In this document: in pieces, positions 33,075 to 44,585 of the stretch
Position numbering within the stretch: the first letter of the stretch is position 1
Layout: every line of letters begins with the position of its first letter
Program-made: the position numbers and the translations under genes
The notes under the pieces: model-generated
The model's input: the letters and a program-made list of their open reading frames with translations, nothing else
Told to the model about the DNA's origin: nothing
Databases searched by the model: none
Assembly: GCA_026120185.1 (NCBI GenBank)
Contig: JANUWF010000008.1
Location: 5,952,001 to 6,016,000, forward strand
From: Voacanga thouarsii
Lineage: Eukaryota > Streptophyta > Magnoliopsida > Gentianales > Apocynaceae
DNA length: 64,000 nt
Direction of reading: 5' to 3'

Positions 33075-36000
33075 TGTGAAACCCCAACTAAAACCAACCT
33101 TAGAGTAAGAGGGTCGAGATGCATATCATATTTTCTTACATGCATAAATATATTTTTATATGATTTTATGTGCTTTGGATATGTGATTTGTAGTCTAGAT
33201 AGCTTATTTGAGTTTATTGAGTAAGAATGGCAAAATGATAATTTTGCTTGAAGAGGAAATAGGGAGATAGCTTGAGGATTAAATAGAAAAAAAATATTTG
33301 GGAGAGGAAATAAGAACAAGAGTTGTTGTGATTTAGTGGTTAGAGCTTTGGAATAAATCATTGAGGTCTTGAGTTCGAATTTCATCATTGGAGTTTTAGC
33401 ATGATTAAATTTTATTTTTGTTCAGGAAGGCTATATTTCGGCCCTTACATGCCTTAGGGAAGAGTAGGAGTGTTGTCCTAAGGGAGACACGATAGGAATG
33501 TCCTAATCCAACTCTTGTGCCGTACAAAAATTTCTAAGGGATTCATACCCTTCTTGATCTCTAACTTTCTTTACTTCTTAACCATTAGGTTGTTTAATTT
33601 ATCTAAGCCAACTTTGTTTCCAGAAAATTTCAGCAATGTTCTATGATATTGAGGTTTCGAAAATGTCTATGTGAGGTATCTTCTTGACTGAAAATGGGGA
33701 GGAGTTGTGGAAGGTTCCCAAGAGAATTAATCTCCATGGTTGAACCTTCAAACTCCAACCTATGTGTGTTCATCTTCTTCATGTACTAAACTGGAAATTT
33801 TTCCAGCTTCTTGATCAGTCCAAATGTCAAAATTTTCAGCCATCTTTCCCTCTCAAATGCTGCCAGAAAAATGACCATTTCGCTTAGCTTGAGGACTGAA
33901 AATTCCAGCCAAAACCGAGCTGCACAAAAGCTGTGCAAACCAGGAAAATTTCCTAGACAGTTTCGCAGCTTGGTGAGCCAAAAACCAAGCTGTTTCTGCC
34001 AGCTTTTCAACCAGCAATTCAACCTTATCCTTCCTCCATAAAAAAGGCTGGAAACCAGCCTTAGAAGACCTCCCAATATCCTTTCAAACCTACAGCAAAT
34101 CGGATGAACCATGGCAGAAAAATCTGCCCAGCAATTTCTAGCAAGCTTGCGAAAAGCTAATCAGAATTTTCAGCTTTGTTCCTTCTCCACCTTTGTCCGA
34201 AACTCATCCCATTTTTCTGTACAAACTCACCTTGAACAGCCATGAACTGAGCTTCAGCATCTTCTCCAGTATTCTGTAAGAAAAAAAGCTCCATGGCTGC
34301 TCCTAAAATCTCTCCATCAATCACTCCAATCAAGCCATTAATTGAAGTCCAAAATTCCAGCAAAATATTTAGCAAACTACCATAGATTACCCCTCCAACA
34401 ATCAGAAAATTCCTTCACCATTTCACACCATATTTCAGCCACCCTTAAGCTTATTCGAACATCATTCATCTCAGCAAAAACCCCAACCACTCAGCCAGCC
34501 ATTGAAGCTTCCAAAAGTTCTCCATCAACTAAGATCTTCTTACCATATTTGTTTCCAAAATTAATTCCCTAAAATATTCCTTTTGAATTTCAAACAATCA
34601 GCTTTCTTTTTCCTCTCAAATCTAAAAATTCAATTACCAAAACCCTCCCAAACCAGTCGGCCACTCTTTCCAACAGAATTTCGGCCAGCACTCTCTCTAT
34701 TCTCTCCAAACCTTCAAGAACACCAAGAACACCTACTACCATTCTCACGCCTAAGGCCATTCAAAACCACTTCAATCTTCTCCAAAAACTCCAGATTATA
34801 CCTACTCATTCTCCTGAATCAATTCCTGCAATTTTTAACATCAAACATTGAAATCAAAGTCTCACTTTTGGATAAAAAAACCAGAATTTTCTTGAAGGCT
34901 CAAGAACACCTTCAAGGTAAGCATGAACAATCATCTCCATCTTCTTCCATCTTCGACCTTGATGAGTATATACTAATGAACTATCTTTTTCTCTTTCTCT
35001 CTGTCTTTCTCGGCCGAATGGTTACTTCTACCATGGCCATTTTTCTTCTTCTCCTTGGACGAATCAAGCTGCCCACGCGTGAGGACTCTTTCGAAACTTC
35101 TTCAAGGTGGTCATCGTTCATGTAAGCCTTTTCAATCTCCTCTTTAAATTCTAGATTCATGTCTCTAGGATGTAGTTGGATAAGGATGGAATATATTTGG
35201 AGATTGATCATGTGTTTTGTGATGGAGTTGGGATTGAAGCATGAGAATGAATGTGTTTGTATGATGGAGATGGGATTGATGCATGAGATGATTTGTCTTG
35301 GTTGAATGTATGGCATTTTTAGGGTTTGTTGCATGTCTTCATGTCGTGAGTTGTATGAATGATCAAGCAAGTTAGAGATTATGTCACCTTTGGTGAATAG
35401 GGTTTTATGTTCATGTATTCTTGTTAAGGCCATGATTATGATTATGTTAGTGGAGTTTGGATCATGTATTGGTAGATTTGGATCTATATTTTTATTCATG
35501 AATTGGATGTTTTGTTGATTGGTGTAGAGTGTATGTTCATGATTATGGTTAGCAATAGGAATTAAGATCATGACCTTGTTGTCCCTAAGCTAATTTTATT
35601 TCATTAATAAAATGATTAATACTATAATTTCTTCTAGTGATTTTGAAAACCCTAGGAAAATGTGGATTTGGACTCTTATATAAAATAATGATATTTTAGT
35701 CAAATAAATGATAGCTTTTATTAAAGAAATAAAATATATAGATATTATATAAAATAATAATATCAAATAAAGCCTTTTATATAAATAATCATAATAGGTA
35801 AAATATTAATTTTGTAAGTCTTTATTCATAAATACTATTAAAATTTATTTATTATCTTTTAATCAAAACCTATTAAAATTTACTTACAACTAATTTTAGT
35901 TCCCAATTATTTTCTAACAATTAATTATTAATAGATTATTACTTTAAAAAATTCCATCTGGGTCCTAGGACCCTTCATCAAATAAACCCTAATTTATTTA

Positions 36001-37313
36001 TAGCGAGAGTTAAACCTTCAACTTATTAGTATCTAATTCACAAACTCTAGTTATTTTAATATCAAGCTAGATTTATCTTACAAACCCTTTATTTATTATC
36101 TAGTCTTAAAGTTTGGGACATTAAGGTCATGATTGTAGTAAGTTGAGCTAGGATTATTTATGAAAGTAAATTTTGGCTTAAGTTTAACTATGGCTTATGT
36201 TTACCCCAGGCGGGGTTAGGTCAGCTTTTGGAGATCTTTATTTTATCTCGAGCAAAGGATCAGGTAATCTCCTGCATAAAACTTGTTTGTTGTAAAAGGT
36301 TACTATGGCAAGCTAAACACAAAGTATGTGAACACTAATTTGGTAAAGGCAATTAAGGACTGTTTCCTTTCTTGTTTCAGTCAAACTAATCATTTGAAAA
36401 TCAACAATCAGTTTTACTCAAACACCAAATTTTTTCTAAAACTAATTTTGACAAGGACTTTAGAAACCCTTGATTGCCATTTTCAAGTAAAGCTATGTTT
36501 TACCAGTTTTCTCCCAAGTGGGACAATCATCGTTGAGTACTCAATAAGGGTAGGCTAGCAGTACTAGTTTTGAAGAGCGAGAGTGAGTCTTCTAGCAGGA
36601 GGCCACCTCCAAAAGATGAACTCAACTTAGAGAAACGTCAGTACTACTTAGTCATGCCGGTCCGAGCTAGCAGGTTTCAGTCATGTGGACTGTGTGTTGT
36701 CGGAGTGGACAACCGATTTTGTTTGGATGTAGAGAAGAAGCAGTATCTTACCCGGTAGGCCGATCACCTACCTTTTGCCAGTCTGCACAAAATGTGGCAT
36801 TCTGACCGTTGTTTGGTTATGGGGCCCAATGTGTGGTAACCCATGGCCGCCCTTTTGAGTGGTTGGTTTTATTGTATATGAATGGTTGGAAAAGCCAAAA
36901 CACCACACTTGATTTTGAACATTGTTTATTGCTTGCCAGTATTTTTCTTATGAAGTTCTTACACTTTGTATTCATGAACTGTTTTCACTGGACACTCAAA
37001 GCACACACGGACTTACTAAGATTTTTATCTCAGCACCCTTTTTACTATGATTTCAGGTCGATCCTACTATGGGGATGAGTAGCTAGTTGTTGCCTGCTTG
37101 GAAGATATTCTGTTATCTATTTTATGTAATGCTTTGGGAGTTGAAAGTGAACAAATTTTATTTTGGATTTGTTTTAAATTTTTGGATTGTAATAATTTTA
37201 AATTTTAAAGTATTATTTTATTTCTATTTATGTGACATAGTTATAAAGACCCCTTGTCCTTTGGACGGGGCAACATCCTTGGCCCTGTTGGGCCTAGGCA
37301 GTGGGATATTACA
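33075..37313 (-). mobile_element. LTR-like element E4, 4.24 kb, in the 3' LTR of copia B
   Basis: TGTGAAACCCC…GGGATATTACA with five-base flanks CAATA (33070-33074) and CAAGA (37314-37318). The uninterrupted LTR in copy C reads CCCAAGAGTC here, confirming the empty site and a 5-bp duplication with one change. It is collinear with E2 over its whole length. No protein domain is recognised. The frames at 34583-35125 and 34981-35571 overlap on opposite strands and are not kept in E2. A tRNA-like A/B-box segment lies at about 33335-33390. Confidence 0.8.
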
Positions 37314-38211
37314 CAAGAGTTCAGGAAGTCAAGTGGCTTGACATGAACCCTTCAATAACAAACTTCAATGCAATTAACTCCTTTCACCATACAATATCTC
37401 ATTCGGTTTGGAGTACGGAATTAGTGCCAACTCCCTCTAGAAATAATTCGGGCCCAAATACAATAGTACTTGTACCAAGAACCCACTACTCTAGATATGT
37501 ATCAATTGGAACTATTTTCAATACACAATCGCCTTCGCCAAAGACTTATCAAGTAGTAATTCCTACAAGTGGCCGTGAGATATTCGTCCCTACTATTAGG
37601 AGTGGTGAATCCTTTATTGACCTTCTCAACTAGTTTCGTTTACCTCATAATGTACCCAATATCCATCCCATAGGCGGCCCTCGATTGAGCTCCGAAGATT
37701 GGAATCAAAGTACAATGCTCAGCAAACAAAGTAGCTTGGAGATCTCGAGTCTAAGGATACTTGCACGTTTGCTATATTGAGATTATATCACTGGCACTAA
37801 ATAGTTATCCATGTGATTATCTAAATGCTAGGTCATCCAATGAACTTGTTCCATTAACAAGCATCCATGTATTAACTTTAAGTATCGCAATACTCACGGA
37901 TATAAGAACCACCACCTGATCAAATCAAGAAGTCTAACACATGCTAATCTTATCGCAATAATGATGTCCTGTCTCATTAATACTATGACTAGGGACTATT
38001 TAAGTACTAACACTATACAATGTAGTAGGAATCTCATATCATAATCTCTATCATGATTTTCTTAACACAGTGTTGTACTAAGGACTTTATCGAATAGTTA
38101 TATTACTTGAAAGTAAACAAAAGAAACTGTAAAATAAATAATGCCTTTTATTAAAATAAAATGTGTCATATACAATGTACAAGTGATTGCCTCTAGGGCA
38201 CAACACTAATA
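37314..38211 (-). repeat. 3' LTR of copia B, proximal piece
   Basis: Minus strand start TATTAGTGTTGTGCCCTAG at 38211, matching the LTR start of copy C (TGTTAGTGTTATGCCCTAG). The terminal TG is changed to TA. Confidence 0.82.
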
Positions 38212-38224
38212 AACTCCCACTTGC
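38212..38224 (-). promoter_or_regulatory. copia B polypurine tract
   Basis: Minus strand GCAAGTGGGAGTT immediately before the 3' LTR; same place and sequence as in copy C (51980-51992). It primes plus-strand DNA synthesis. Confidence 0.8.
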
Positions 38225-38225
38225 A

Positions 38226-38935
38226 CTAGAGCCAATCATTCATGTATCTAATACCGAATGACTCAACATGACAATCATGTTTCCTTTGGGATAGTGCTTT
38301 TGTAAGCGGATCAGCTATGTTCTCAACCGTGGGAACTCTCTTTATCTTTATTTCCTTAGCTGCTTCAAAAGCAACCATGTACTCAACTTGTGTCGTAGAG
38401 TCGGCAATAGTCTCTTGTTTGCCCCTCCACACAACGTAAACACGTATGGCCAAATTGTGATTTGAAATCATCTTTGTTAAATTGAAAATTGTCATCAGTA
38501 CACCCGTTTATTTTCAAATCACCTTCTCCATATACAAAGAACATATCCTTAGTCCTTCGTAAGTGCTTAGGGATGTTCTTTACAGTCGCCCAATGATCCT
38601 TACCAGGGTCAGATTGGTATCAACTCGTCAAACTGAGAGCACAAGATACATTGGACCTAGTACATATCATAGCATACATGATAGATCCAACTGCCGAGGC
38701 ATATGGAATCTTACTCATATGATCACTTTCAACTTGTGTCTTGGGAGACATCGACTTTGAAAGGCTTACACTATGTGACATGGGTAAGAATCCCTTTTTG
38801 GATTGATACATGCTAAACCACTTTAGCACTTTATCTATTTATGTAGACTGTGAAAGACCTAGAAACCTTTTAGATCTATCCCTATAGATCTTTATTCCGA
38901 GAATATAAGTTGCTTCTCTAAGGTCTTTCATGGAG
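38226..38935 (-). pseudogene. copia B RNase H remnant
   Basis: Pieces on the minus strand: TYILGI from the RT-RNase H link, MSKIPYASAVGSIMYAM (in 38829-38620), then QETIADSTTQVEYMVAFEAAKEI and VENIADPLTKALSQ with the C-terminal RYMNDWL (38495-38226). Between AAKEI and KRVPTVEN about 50 residues present in functional RNase H are deleted, including catalytic sequence. A stop separates the two halves. Confidence 0.82.
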
Positions 38936-38937
38936 AA

Positions 38938-39640
38938 TCATTTGGACAACCAAATTTTAACCGTTTGCAAGACAAGTATATCATTTTCTATTAGCAATAT
39001 GTCATCTACATAAAGTAATAAGAAAATGATTGCACTCCCACTAACCTTCTTGTATACACAAGGCTCATCCATATTTTGAATGAAACCAAACTCTTTGATT
39101 GTTTCATCAAAACAGATATCCCAACTCCTAGAAGCTTGCTTAAGTCTATAAATGGACCTTTGTAGCTTGCACACCTTTGTGCTATCATTGGATGTGAAAC
39201 CCTCAAGTTGTGTCATATACACTTCCTCAGTCAAATTTTCATTTAGGAAAGCTATTTTCACATCCATTTGCCAAATCTGATAATCATGATGAGCAGCAAT
39301 GGCTAGGAGTATCCTGATGGATTTCAACATGGCTACTGGCGAGAAGGTTTCATCATAGTCAATACCATGTTGTTGACGATAACCCTTCGCCACTAGTCGT
39401 GCTTTATAGGTAACTAAATTACCATCCATGTCCATTTTCTTCTTGAAAACCCACTTGCACCTAATAGGTTTAATTCCTTTGGGTGGATCAACCAAAGTCC
39501 ATACTTATTTTTCATACATGGAATCTATCTCTGACTTCATCGCCTCAAGCCATTTTCCATATTCTGAACTGTTAGAACATCATTGTAGGTAGTAGGCTCA
39601 TCTTCATCTATGAGCAATACGTCATTGTGGTCACTAATGA
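38938..39640 (-). pseudogene. copia B reverse transcriptase, largely open
   Basis: 185 open codons at 39495-38938. They begin MVDPPKGIKPIRCKWVFKKK and continue through KARLVAKGYRQQ, TFSPVAMLKSIRILLAIA and MDVKIAFLNENL to CKLQRSIYRLKQASRSWD. The intact catalytic LLLYVDDILLIEND (both Asp kept) is followed by the end of the palm region. The upstream part (to 39640) reads SLISDHNDVLLI in pieces. Of the three Angela copies only this one has an intact YVDD. Stops lie before and after the open part. Confidence 0.87.
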
Positions 39641-40508
39641 GAAATCCATATCTCTGGTGCTACACGTATCCTACTAGATCTACGAGGTTCTTGTGTATTA
39701 GAACGTCCATCTACTCTCTCAATAGATATGGAGTTAGACGGTTGATCCTCATTTGTTTGATTTTCATGAACTTCATTAAGTTCAATCTTACTCCTACTGT
39801 CCCCTCTAAGCATGTGCTCCTTCTCTAAGAAGACAGCATGTTTCAAAACAAACAATTTGTTTTCAGAGGGTAGGTAAAAATAATATCCAAAAGATTCTTT
39901 CGGATATCCCACAAACAAACACTTGTTAAACTTACTATCAAGTTTGTCTGACTATGGCCTTTTCACAAAAGCAAGACAACCCCATACTCGCAAGTGAGAT
40001 AACTTTGGTTTCTTACCGAAGAACATCTCAAATGGGGTAGTACCAACCGATTTTGTCGGAACTCTATTTATTATATAAACAGAAGTTTCTAGTGCATACC
40101 CCAAAACGATTTCGGTAGGTCTGCAGAAGCCATCATGGTCCATACCATGTCTAGAAGGGTTCGATTCCTTCTCTTAGATACACCGTTATGTTGAGGTGTA
40201 TGTGGTGGAGTCCATTGAGATAATATCTCATTGTCTCTAAGATAACTCAGAAACTCTTGGCTCAAGTATTCTCCTTCTCGATCAGATCTTAGAGTCTTAA
40301 TATTTTTGCCAAGTTGTTTCTCTATTTCATTCTTGAAGTCTTTGAACTTTTCAAAGGTCTCAGACTTGTATTTCATTAAATACAAATACCCGTATCATGA
40401 GAAATCGTCAATAAAGGTTATGAAATAGTTATAAACTCCTCTTGGTTGTATTGACATTGGACTACATACATCAAAATGTATGAGTTCTAATAACTCTTTG
40501 GCCAGTTC
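39641..40508 (-). pseudogene. copia B integrase remnant
   Basis: 40385-40089 (minus) carries YLMKYKSETFEKFKDFKNEIEKQ in two blocks, RSDREGEYLSQEF (second catalytic Asp) and PQHNGVSKRRNRTL with the catalytic Glu of the DDE triad. 40143-39952 gives the YALETSVYIINRVPTKSV block and KKPKLSHLRVWGC. 39918-39634 gives FVGYPKESFGYYFYLPS and the linker to RT. A stop near 40395 and a frame change near 40090 break it. In an active copy it inserts cDNA into the genome. Confidence 0.85.
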
Positions 40509-41465
40509 TCATTTTCCTGAGAAAAGAGTTTTAGTCATTTTACCTAGTAAACAAGATTCGCATGTGTCATATGATTCATAATTAAATGACCTTAAGTCAC
40601 CAAGCTTGTGTAATTTAGAAACATGATTTTCGTTTACATGGCCTAAACGACAATGCCATAAGTAAAAGGTGTTAGAGTTATCCATTTTAGGTTTCTTATT
40701 GTTTATATTAAGAACTGAATTATCCAAGTCTAGAACATATAAACCATTAATTAGAGTTGCTGAACCATAATGAATATCATTCAATGAAAAAGAACAATAT
40801 TTATTTTTAAATATCAAATGAAATCCATTTAAGTCTAAACACGCAATTGAGATAATATTTTTCATTAAAACTGGTACAAAATAACAGTTTTGCAGTTCTA
40901 GAATTAATCCCGAAGGCAGGTTCAGCTCGTATGTCCCCACAGCAAATGTAGCAACCTTTACCCTATTTGCAGTACGTAGGTCCATATCGCCTTTTTCTAG
41001 CCTTCTACTACTCTTTAGTCCCTGAAAGTTATTGTACAAATGAGATTCATATCCAGTATCTAATACCCTTATCTCATTTCTAAAGACAGTATTTATCTCA
41101 ATCATAAATAAACCTGGAGAAGAAGTAGAAGTGCTTGTAAGCTTCTCCTTCTGCTTCTTGTCCTTAATGGTCTCCAAGAAGGCTTTGCAATTGTGCCTCC
41201 AATGGCCCATCTTCCCACAATGATGGCATGGGCTCTTGGTAGCTGCGTCTTTCTTGTTCACACCACCTTTAGGCTTCATAGGAGCCTTCTTCTTCTTCTT
41301 TTGAACTTTCTTCTTAAAAGAGGAAGATTCTACCATTAAAACTGCATTGGAATCTTTCTTCATGGAGGACTCCGCAGTTTTGAGAAGATTGATCAACTTA
41401 AGAATGGTAGACTCAATCTTGTTCATCTGATAGTTAATCACAAATTGTGAGAAACTATTAGGCAA
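40509..41465 (-). CDS. copia B gag C-terminus/zinc knuckle, protease and pre-integrase region, 318 open codons
   Basis: The longest open frame in the window. Residues 1-35 are the end of the gag capsid region (MPNSFSQFVINYQMNK). A lysine-rich basic stretch follows, then the intact knuckle CHHCGKMGHWRHNC (CX2CX4HX4C, about residues 80-93). The protease site is RVLDTGYESHL (DTG kept, the usual Gly-Ala/Cys changed). The GAG-pre-integrase block WHCRLGHVNENHVSKL…CESCLLGKMTK, with the HHCC zinc residues, lies near the C-terminus. The ATG is only the first in-frame Met; the true gag start was lost with the 5' part. The frame ends at a stop before the integrase core. Confidence 0.8.
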   Translation of the reverse strand: MPNSFSQFVINYQMNKIESTILKLINLLKTAESSMKKDSNAVLMVESSSFKKKVQKKKKKAPMKPKGGVNKKDAATKSPCHHCGKMGHWRHNCKAFLETIKDKKQKEKLTSTSTSSPGLFMIEINTVFRNEIRVLDTGYESHLYNNFQGLKSSRRLEKGDMDLRTANRVKVATFAVGTYELNLPSGLILELQNCYFVPVLMKNIISIACLDLNGFHLIFKNKYCSFSLNDIHYGSATLINGLYVLDLDNSVLNINNKKPKMDNSNTFYLWHCRLGHVNENHVSKLHKLGDLRSFNYESYDTCESCLLGKMTKTLFSGK

Positions 41466-41726
41466 AGATTGTAGAATTTAGTCAATACTTAAGTTATGAT
41501 CCATTACAAACTCGAGAGATCCAAACTTCTCTATTAAGCCCAGCATCTTCAGCCCATAAGTGGCCACAGAAGAACCCTCTGCCAATTTACAATGAAATAG
41601 TTGCTTCGAGATCTCATATCTCTCAATTCTGGCTTGGGCATCAAACAACTTTCAAAGATGTAGTATAATCGATTGAGCATCCATATGCTCGTGCTGTTTT
41701 TGCAACTCGGGAGTCATGGATGCCAG
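41466..41726 (-). pseudogene. copia B gag fragment, upstream part
   Basis: Continues the gag similarity to copy C (MDHNLSIDxILQSL, LFDAQARIERYEISKQL, HEHMDAQSIIL) with stops at 41481 and a frame change at about 41650. It is cut at the deletion junction. Confidence 0.75.
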
Positions 41727-42860
41727 TATAATTATGGGTTGTGTTTACCCCAGGCGGGGTTAGGTCAGCTTTAGAAGATCTTTGAGTTAGCTCAAGCAAG
41801 GGATCAGGTAAGCTCCTGTATAAAACCTATTTTATGTAAAAAGGTTACTATGGCAAGCCAAATGTTAAGTATGTGAACACTCATTTTTGTACAGGCAATT
41901 GAGGACTATCCCCTTTCTTATTTCAGTCACACAAATTATTTGAAAACCAATAAGCAATTTTTCTCAAACGCTAAACTCTTTCTAAAACTAATTTTGACAC
42001 GGACTTTAGAAAACCTTAATTGCCAGTTTCAAGTAAAGCTGTGTTTTATCAGTTTTCTCCCAAGTGGAACAATCAACGTAGAGTACTCAATAAGGGTAGA
42101 CTAGTAGTACTAGTTTTGAAGAGCAACAGCGAGTCTTCTGGCAAAAGGCCACCTCCAGAAGATGAACTCAACTTGGAGAAGCGACAATACTACTTAGTCA
42201 TGCTGGTCTGAGCTAGCAAGTTTCAGTCATATGGACTGTGTATTGCCGGAGTGGACAACCGATTTTGTTTGGATGTAGAGAAGGAGGAGTATCTTACCCG
42301 GTAGGCCGTACACCTACCTTTTGTCAGTCTGCACAAAGTGTGGCATTCTGACCATTGTATGGTTATGAGGCCCAACGTGTGGTAACCTATGGCTGCCCTT
42401 TTGAGTGGTTGATTTTATGGTGCACATGTATGGTTGGAAAAGCAAAACGCCACTCTTTATTTTTAACATTGTTTAATGCTTCCCAGTACTTTTTCTTATG
42501 AAGTTTTTACAGCTTGCATATATGAACTATTTTACTTGAAACACTTAAAGCACACACGGACTTATTGAGATTTTTATCTCATCACCTTTTTATGCCATGT
42601 TTTCAGGGCGATCCTACTGTGGAGATGAATAGCTAGAATGTTGCCTTCTTGAAGACTCTTTATTATTTAATTTATATGTTGCTTTGAGAGATGATAGTGA
42701 ACAATTTATTTTGGATTTGTTCTTGAATTTTTGGGTTGTAATAAGTTTTTAATTTCAAAGAATTGTTTTTTTTTTTTTGTCACCTAGTTATAAAGACCCC
42801 TTGTCCTTTGGACAGGGCGACATCCCCCGCCCTACTGGGCCTAGGTTGTGGGGTGTTACA
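41727..42860 (-). mobile_element. E-family element E3, terminal 1.1 kb only
   Basis: The right end GGGGTGTTACA (42860) and the following 1.1 kb match the last quarter of E2 and E4. The left side starts in mid-element and joins copia B gag at 41727-41735. The missing parts (most of E3, the rest of the B 5' LTR, primer-binding site, leader and N-terminal gag) were removed by one deletion. The AACAC at 42861-42865 would be one target copy. Confidence 0.78.
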
Positions 42861-43051
42861 AACACTATACAGTGTAGTAGGAATCTCGTATCATGATTTT
42901 CTTAACACAGTGTTGTACTAGAGACTTTATCGAACAGTTTTATTACTTAAAAGTAAACAAAAGAAACTGTAAGATAAATAATATCTTTTAATAAAATAAA
43001 ATGTGTCATATATAATGTACAAGTGATTGCCTCTAGGGCACAACACTAACA
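42861..43051 (-). repeat. 5' LTR remnant of copia B
   Basis: First 191 bases of the LTR; on the minus strand it starts TGTTAGTGTTGTGCCCTAG at 43051, next to the ACAAC duplication. Confidence 0.84.
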
Positions 43052-43056
43052 ACAAC

Positions 43057-43363
43057 ACCCTGGGATGGTGAAGCTTCTCCCTGATGAGAAGGAGGAAGAA
43101 GAGCAGCCTACTAGACCTTCCCCTTGTTCCACTGGTTCTTATTCAAGTATTGACTTTGAGGCACGAGTGGAGGCTCAACTGGAGAGCCAAATGGTTATCC
43201 TTCTTTAGTTTCAAGATTTCATTGCTGCCCTCTATTAACATCATGATGTCCAAGAGCACAAGTTGGCAACTTTGATCCAACAATCCACTAGGGCCTCTTC
43301 GAGTTGAACAGCCGACAATCTACAAGAGGAGGACAATGATAAGGATGATGATGAGGACTTTTG
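43057..43363 (+). pseudogene. PTPD-type protein, C-terminal part, left (plus) copy
   Basis: Continues the frame cut by copia B: a PGMV.LLPDEKEEEEQPTRPS acidic linker, then VEAQLESQMVILL, HHDVQEHKLATLIQQSTRASSS and a terminal acidic run ending DDDEDF and stop. Two in-frame stops lie in the middle. It closely parallels the minus-strand copy at 44585-44290. The C-terminal half looks like a coiled coil followed by an acidic tail. Confidence 0.65.
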
Positions 43364-43807
43364 ACTTACTCTTTGCACTTGTATTTTATTTTATTTTCTA
43401 TCCTTTTTTGTTATTTCTTTTCTTTTGTATTTTAATGACCTTTTCTAGCTTTTTTTCTCTATTCGTCTATTTAGCTTTTCTTTCTTTCTTTCTTTTTTTC
43501 TAGATTGATGTTTTTATGTTTTTATTTCTTTTAGAGTTAGGTACCCTTGTAAATTCTCTAATGACCACTCTTTGTGGTGGATTCTCACACGTTGGCCCTA
43601 ATATGTAATGGAAGTATTTTCTCTTCATTCTTCCTCTTTATTTATTTTAGTCTCTCGGCTTTGCTTTCATTGTTATATCTTAGGCCATTGAGGACGATGT
43701 CCCGTTTAAGTGTAGGGGAAAGAATGTAGGTTGTGAAAATATTTTCCATATCATTTTTGCATGAAATTTTTAGAAATCTTTTGTGGTTTTTATTATTTAG
43801 CACGAAT
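43364..43807 (+). other. 3' region of the PTPD element, plus copy
   Basis: No gene. T-rich DNA, then at 43706-43720 TTTAAGTGTAGGGGAAAG after TTGAGGACGATGTCC. This is the purine-rich tract context found in Athila/Tat-type gypsy elements (compare 60271-60305). The matching region of the minus copy is 43860-44289. No 3' LTR follows in either copy. Confidence 0.65.
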
Positions 43808-44289
43808 GTAATTCATATCCAAGTATGAATTACATAAGAAACAATAAGAAAAAGAATTACATCCGTGCTAAACAATAAAAATCACCAAAAAAAATCACAT
43901 AAAAATGATATGGAAAATATCTTCACAATCTACATTCTCTCCCTCACACTTAAACAAGACATTATCCTCAATGGCTAAAAATATAACAATGAAAGCAATG
44001 CCAAGAAGACCAAAATATATAAAGAGGAAGAATGAAAGAAAAATACTTTCATTACATATTAAGGCCAACATGTAAGAATCCGCCATGAGTAGTCATTAGA
44101 GAATTCACAAGGGTACTTCACTCCAAAACAAACAAAAACATAAAAACATCAATCTGAAAAAAAAAATAAAGAAAAGCAAAATAAATAAAAAGATAACTAA
44201 AATCTAGAAAAGGACACTAAAATTTAAAAGAAAAGAAATAATAGAAAAAGGATAGAAAATAAAATAAAATACAAGTGCAAAGAGTAAGT

Positions 44290-44585
44290 CAAGAGTCCTC
44301 ATCATCATCCTTATCATCGTCCTCCTCATGTAGATCATTGGCCACTCGACTCGAAGAGGCCCCAGTGGATTGTTGGATCAAAGTAGCCAACTTGTGCTCT
44401 TGGACATCATGATGTCGATAGAGGGCAACAAAGAAGTCTCGGAGCCAAACAAAGATAGTCATTTGGCTCTCTATTTAAGCCTCCACTAGTACCTCAACAT
44501 CAGTACGAGAATGAGAACCAATGGCACGGGTGGAAGGTCTAGTAGGCTGCTCTTCCTCCTCCTGCTCATCAAGGGAAGCTCCACC
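44290..44585 (-). pseudogene. PTPD-type protein, C-terminal part, right (minus) copy
   Basis: Minus strand: GASLDEQEEEEQPTRPSTRA, then TDVEVLVEA, a stop, IESQMTIFVWLRDFFVALYRHHDVQEHKLATLIQQSTGASSS and an acidic end DDKDDDEDS before the stop near 44290. It joins the N-terminal part across copia C at 53713. Only one stop interrupts this half. Confidence 0.65.

Larger units (their letters stand above)
32244..43051 (-). mobile_element. Angela-type Ty1/copia retrotransposon, copy B, with two nested E elements
   Basis: A perfect ACAAC duplication lies at 32239-32243 and 43052-43056. On the minus strand: 5' LTR remnant (43051-42861), E-element scar (42860-41727), gag C-terminus, protease, integrase, RT, RNase H, polypurine tract, and the 3' LTR (38211-32244), which is split by a 4.24-kb E element. 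The host sequence joins cleanly across the insertion (PTPD gene, plus copy). B is antisense to the host gene. It retains the longest open gag-pol pieces of the three Angela copies. Confidence 0.88.
43057..44585. repeat. Inverted repeat (palindrome) with arms of about 0.75 kb and a spacer of about 40 bp
   Basis: The left arm 43057-43814 and right arm 43854-44585 are the same sequence in opposite orientation: the C-terminus of the PTPD gene, its 3' region and the purine-rich tract. At the turn, GTAATTCATA and TATGAATTAC (43808-43817, 43824-43833) make a perfect 10-bp hairpin with a 6-base loop. Beyond the two copia insertions the symmetry continues into 31381-32238 and 53713-54690. Confidence 0.88.

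Noticed and set aside
34583..35571. Open frames of 180 (plus) and 196 (minus) codons in E4
   Set aside because: They overlap on opposite strands, have no known motif and are not preserved in the collinear E2.
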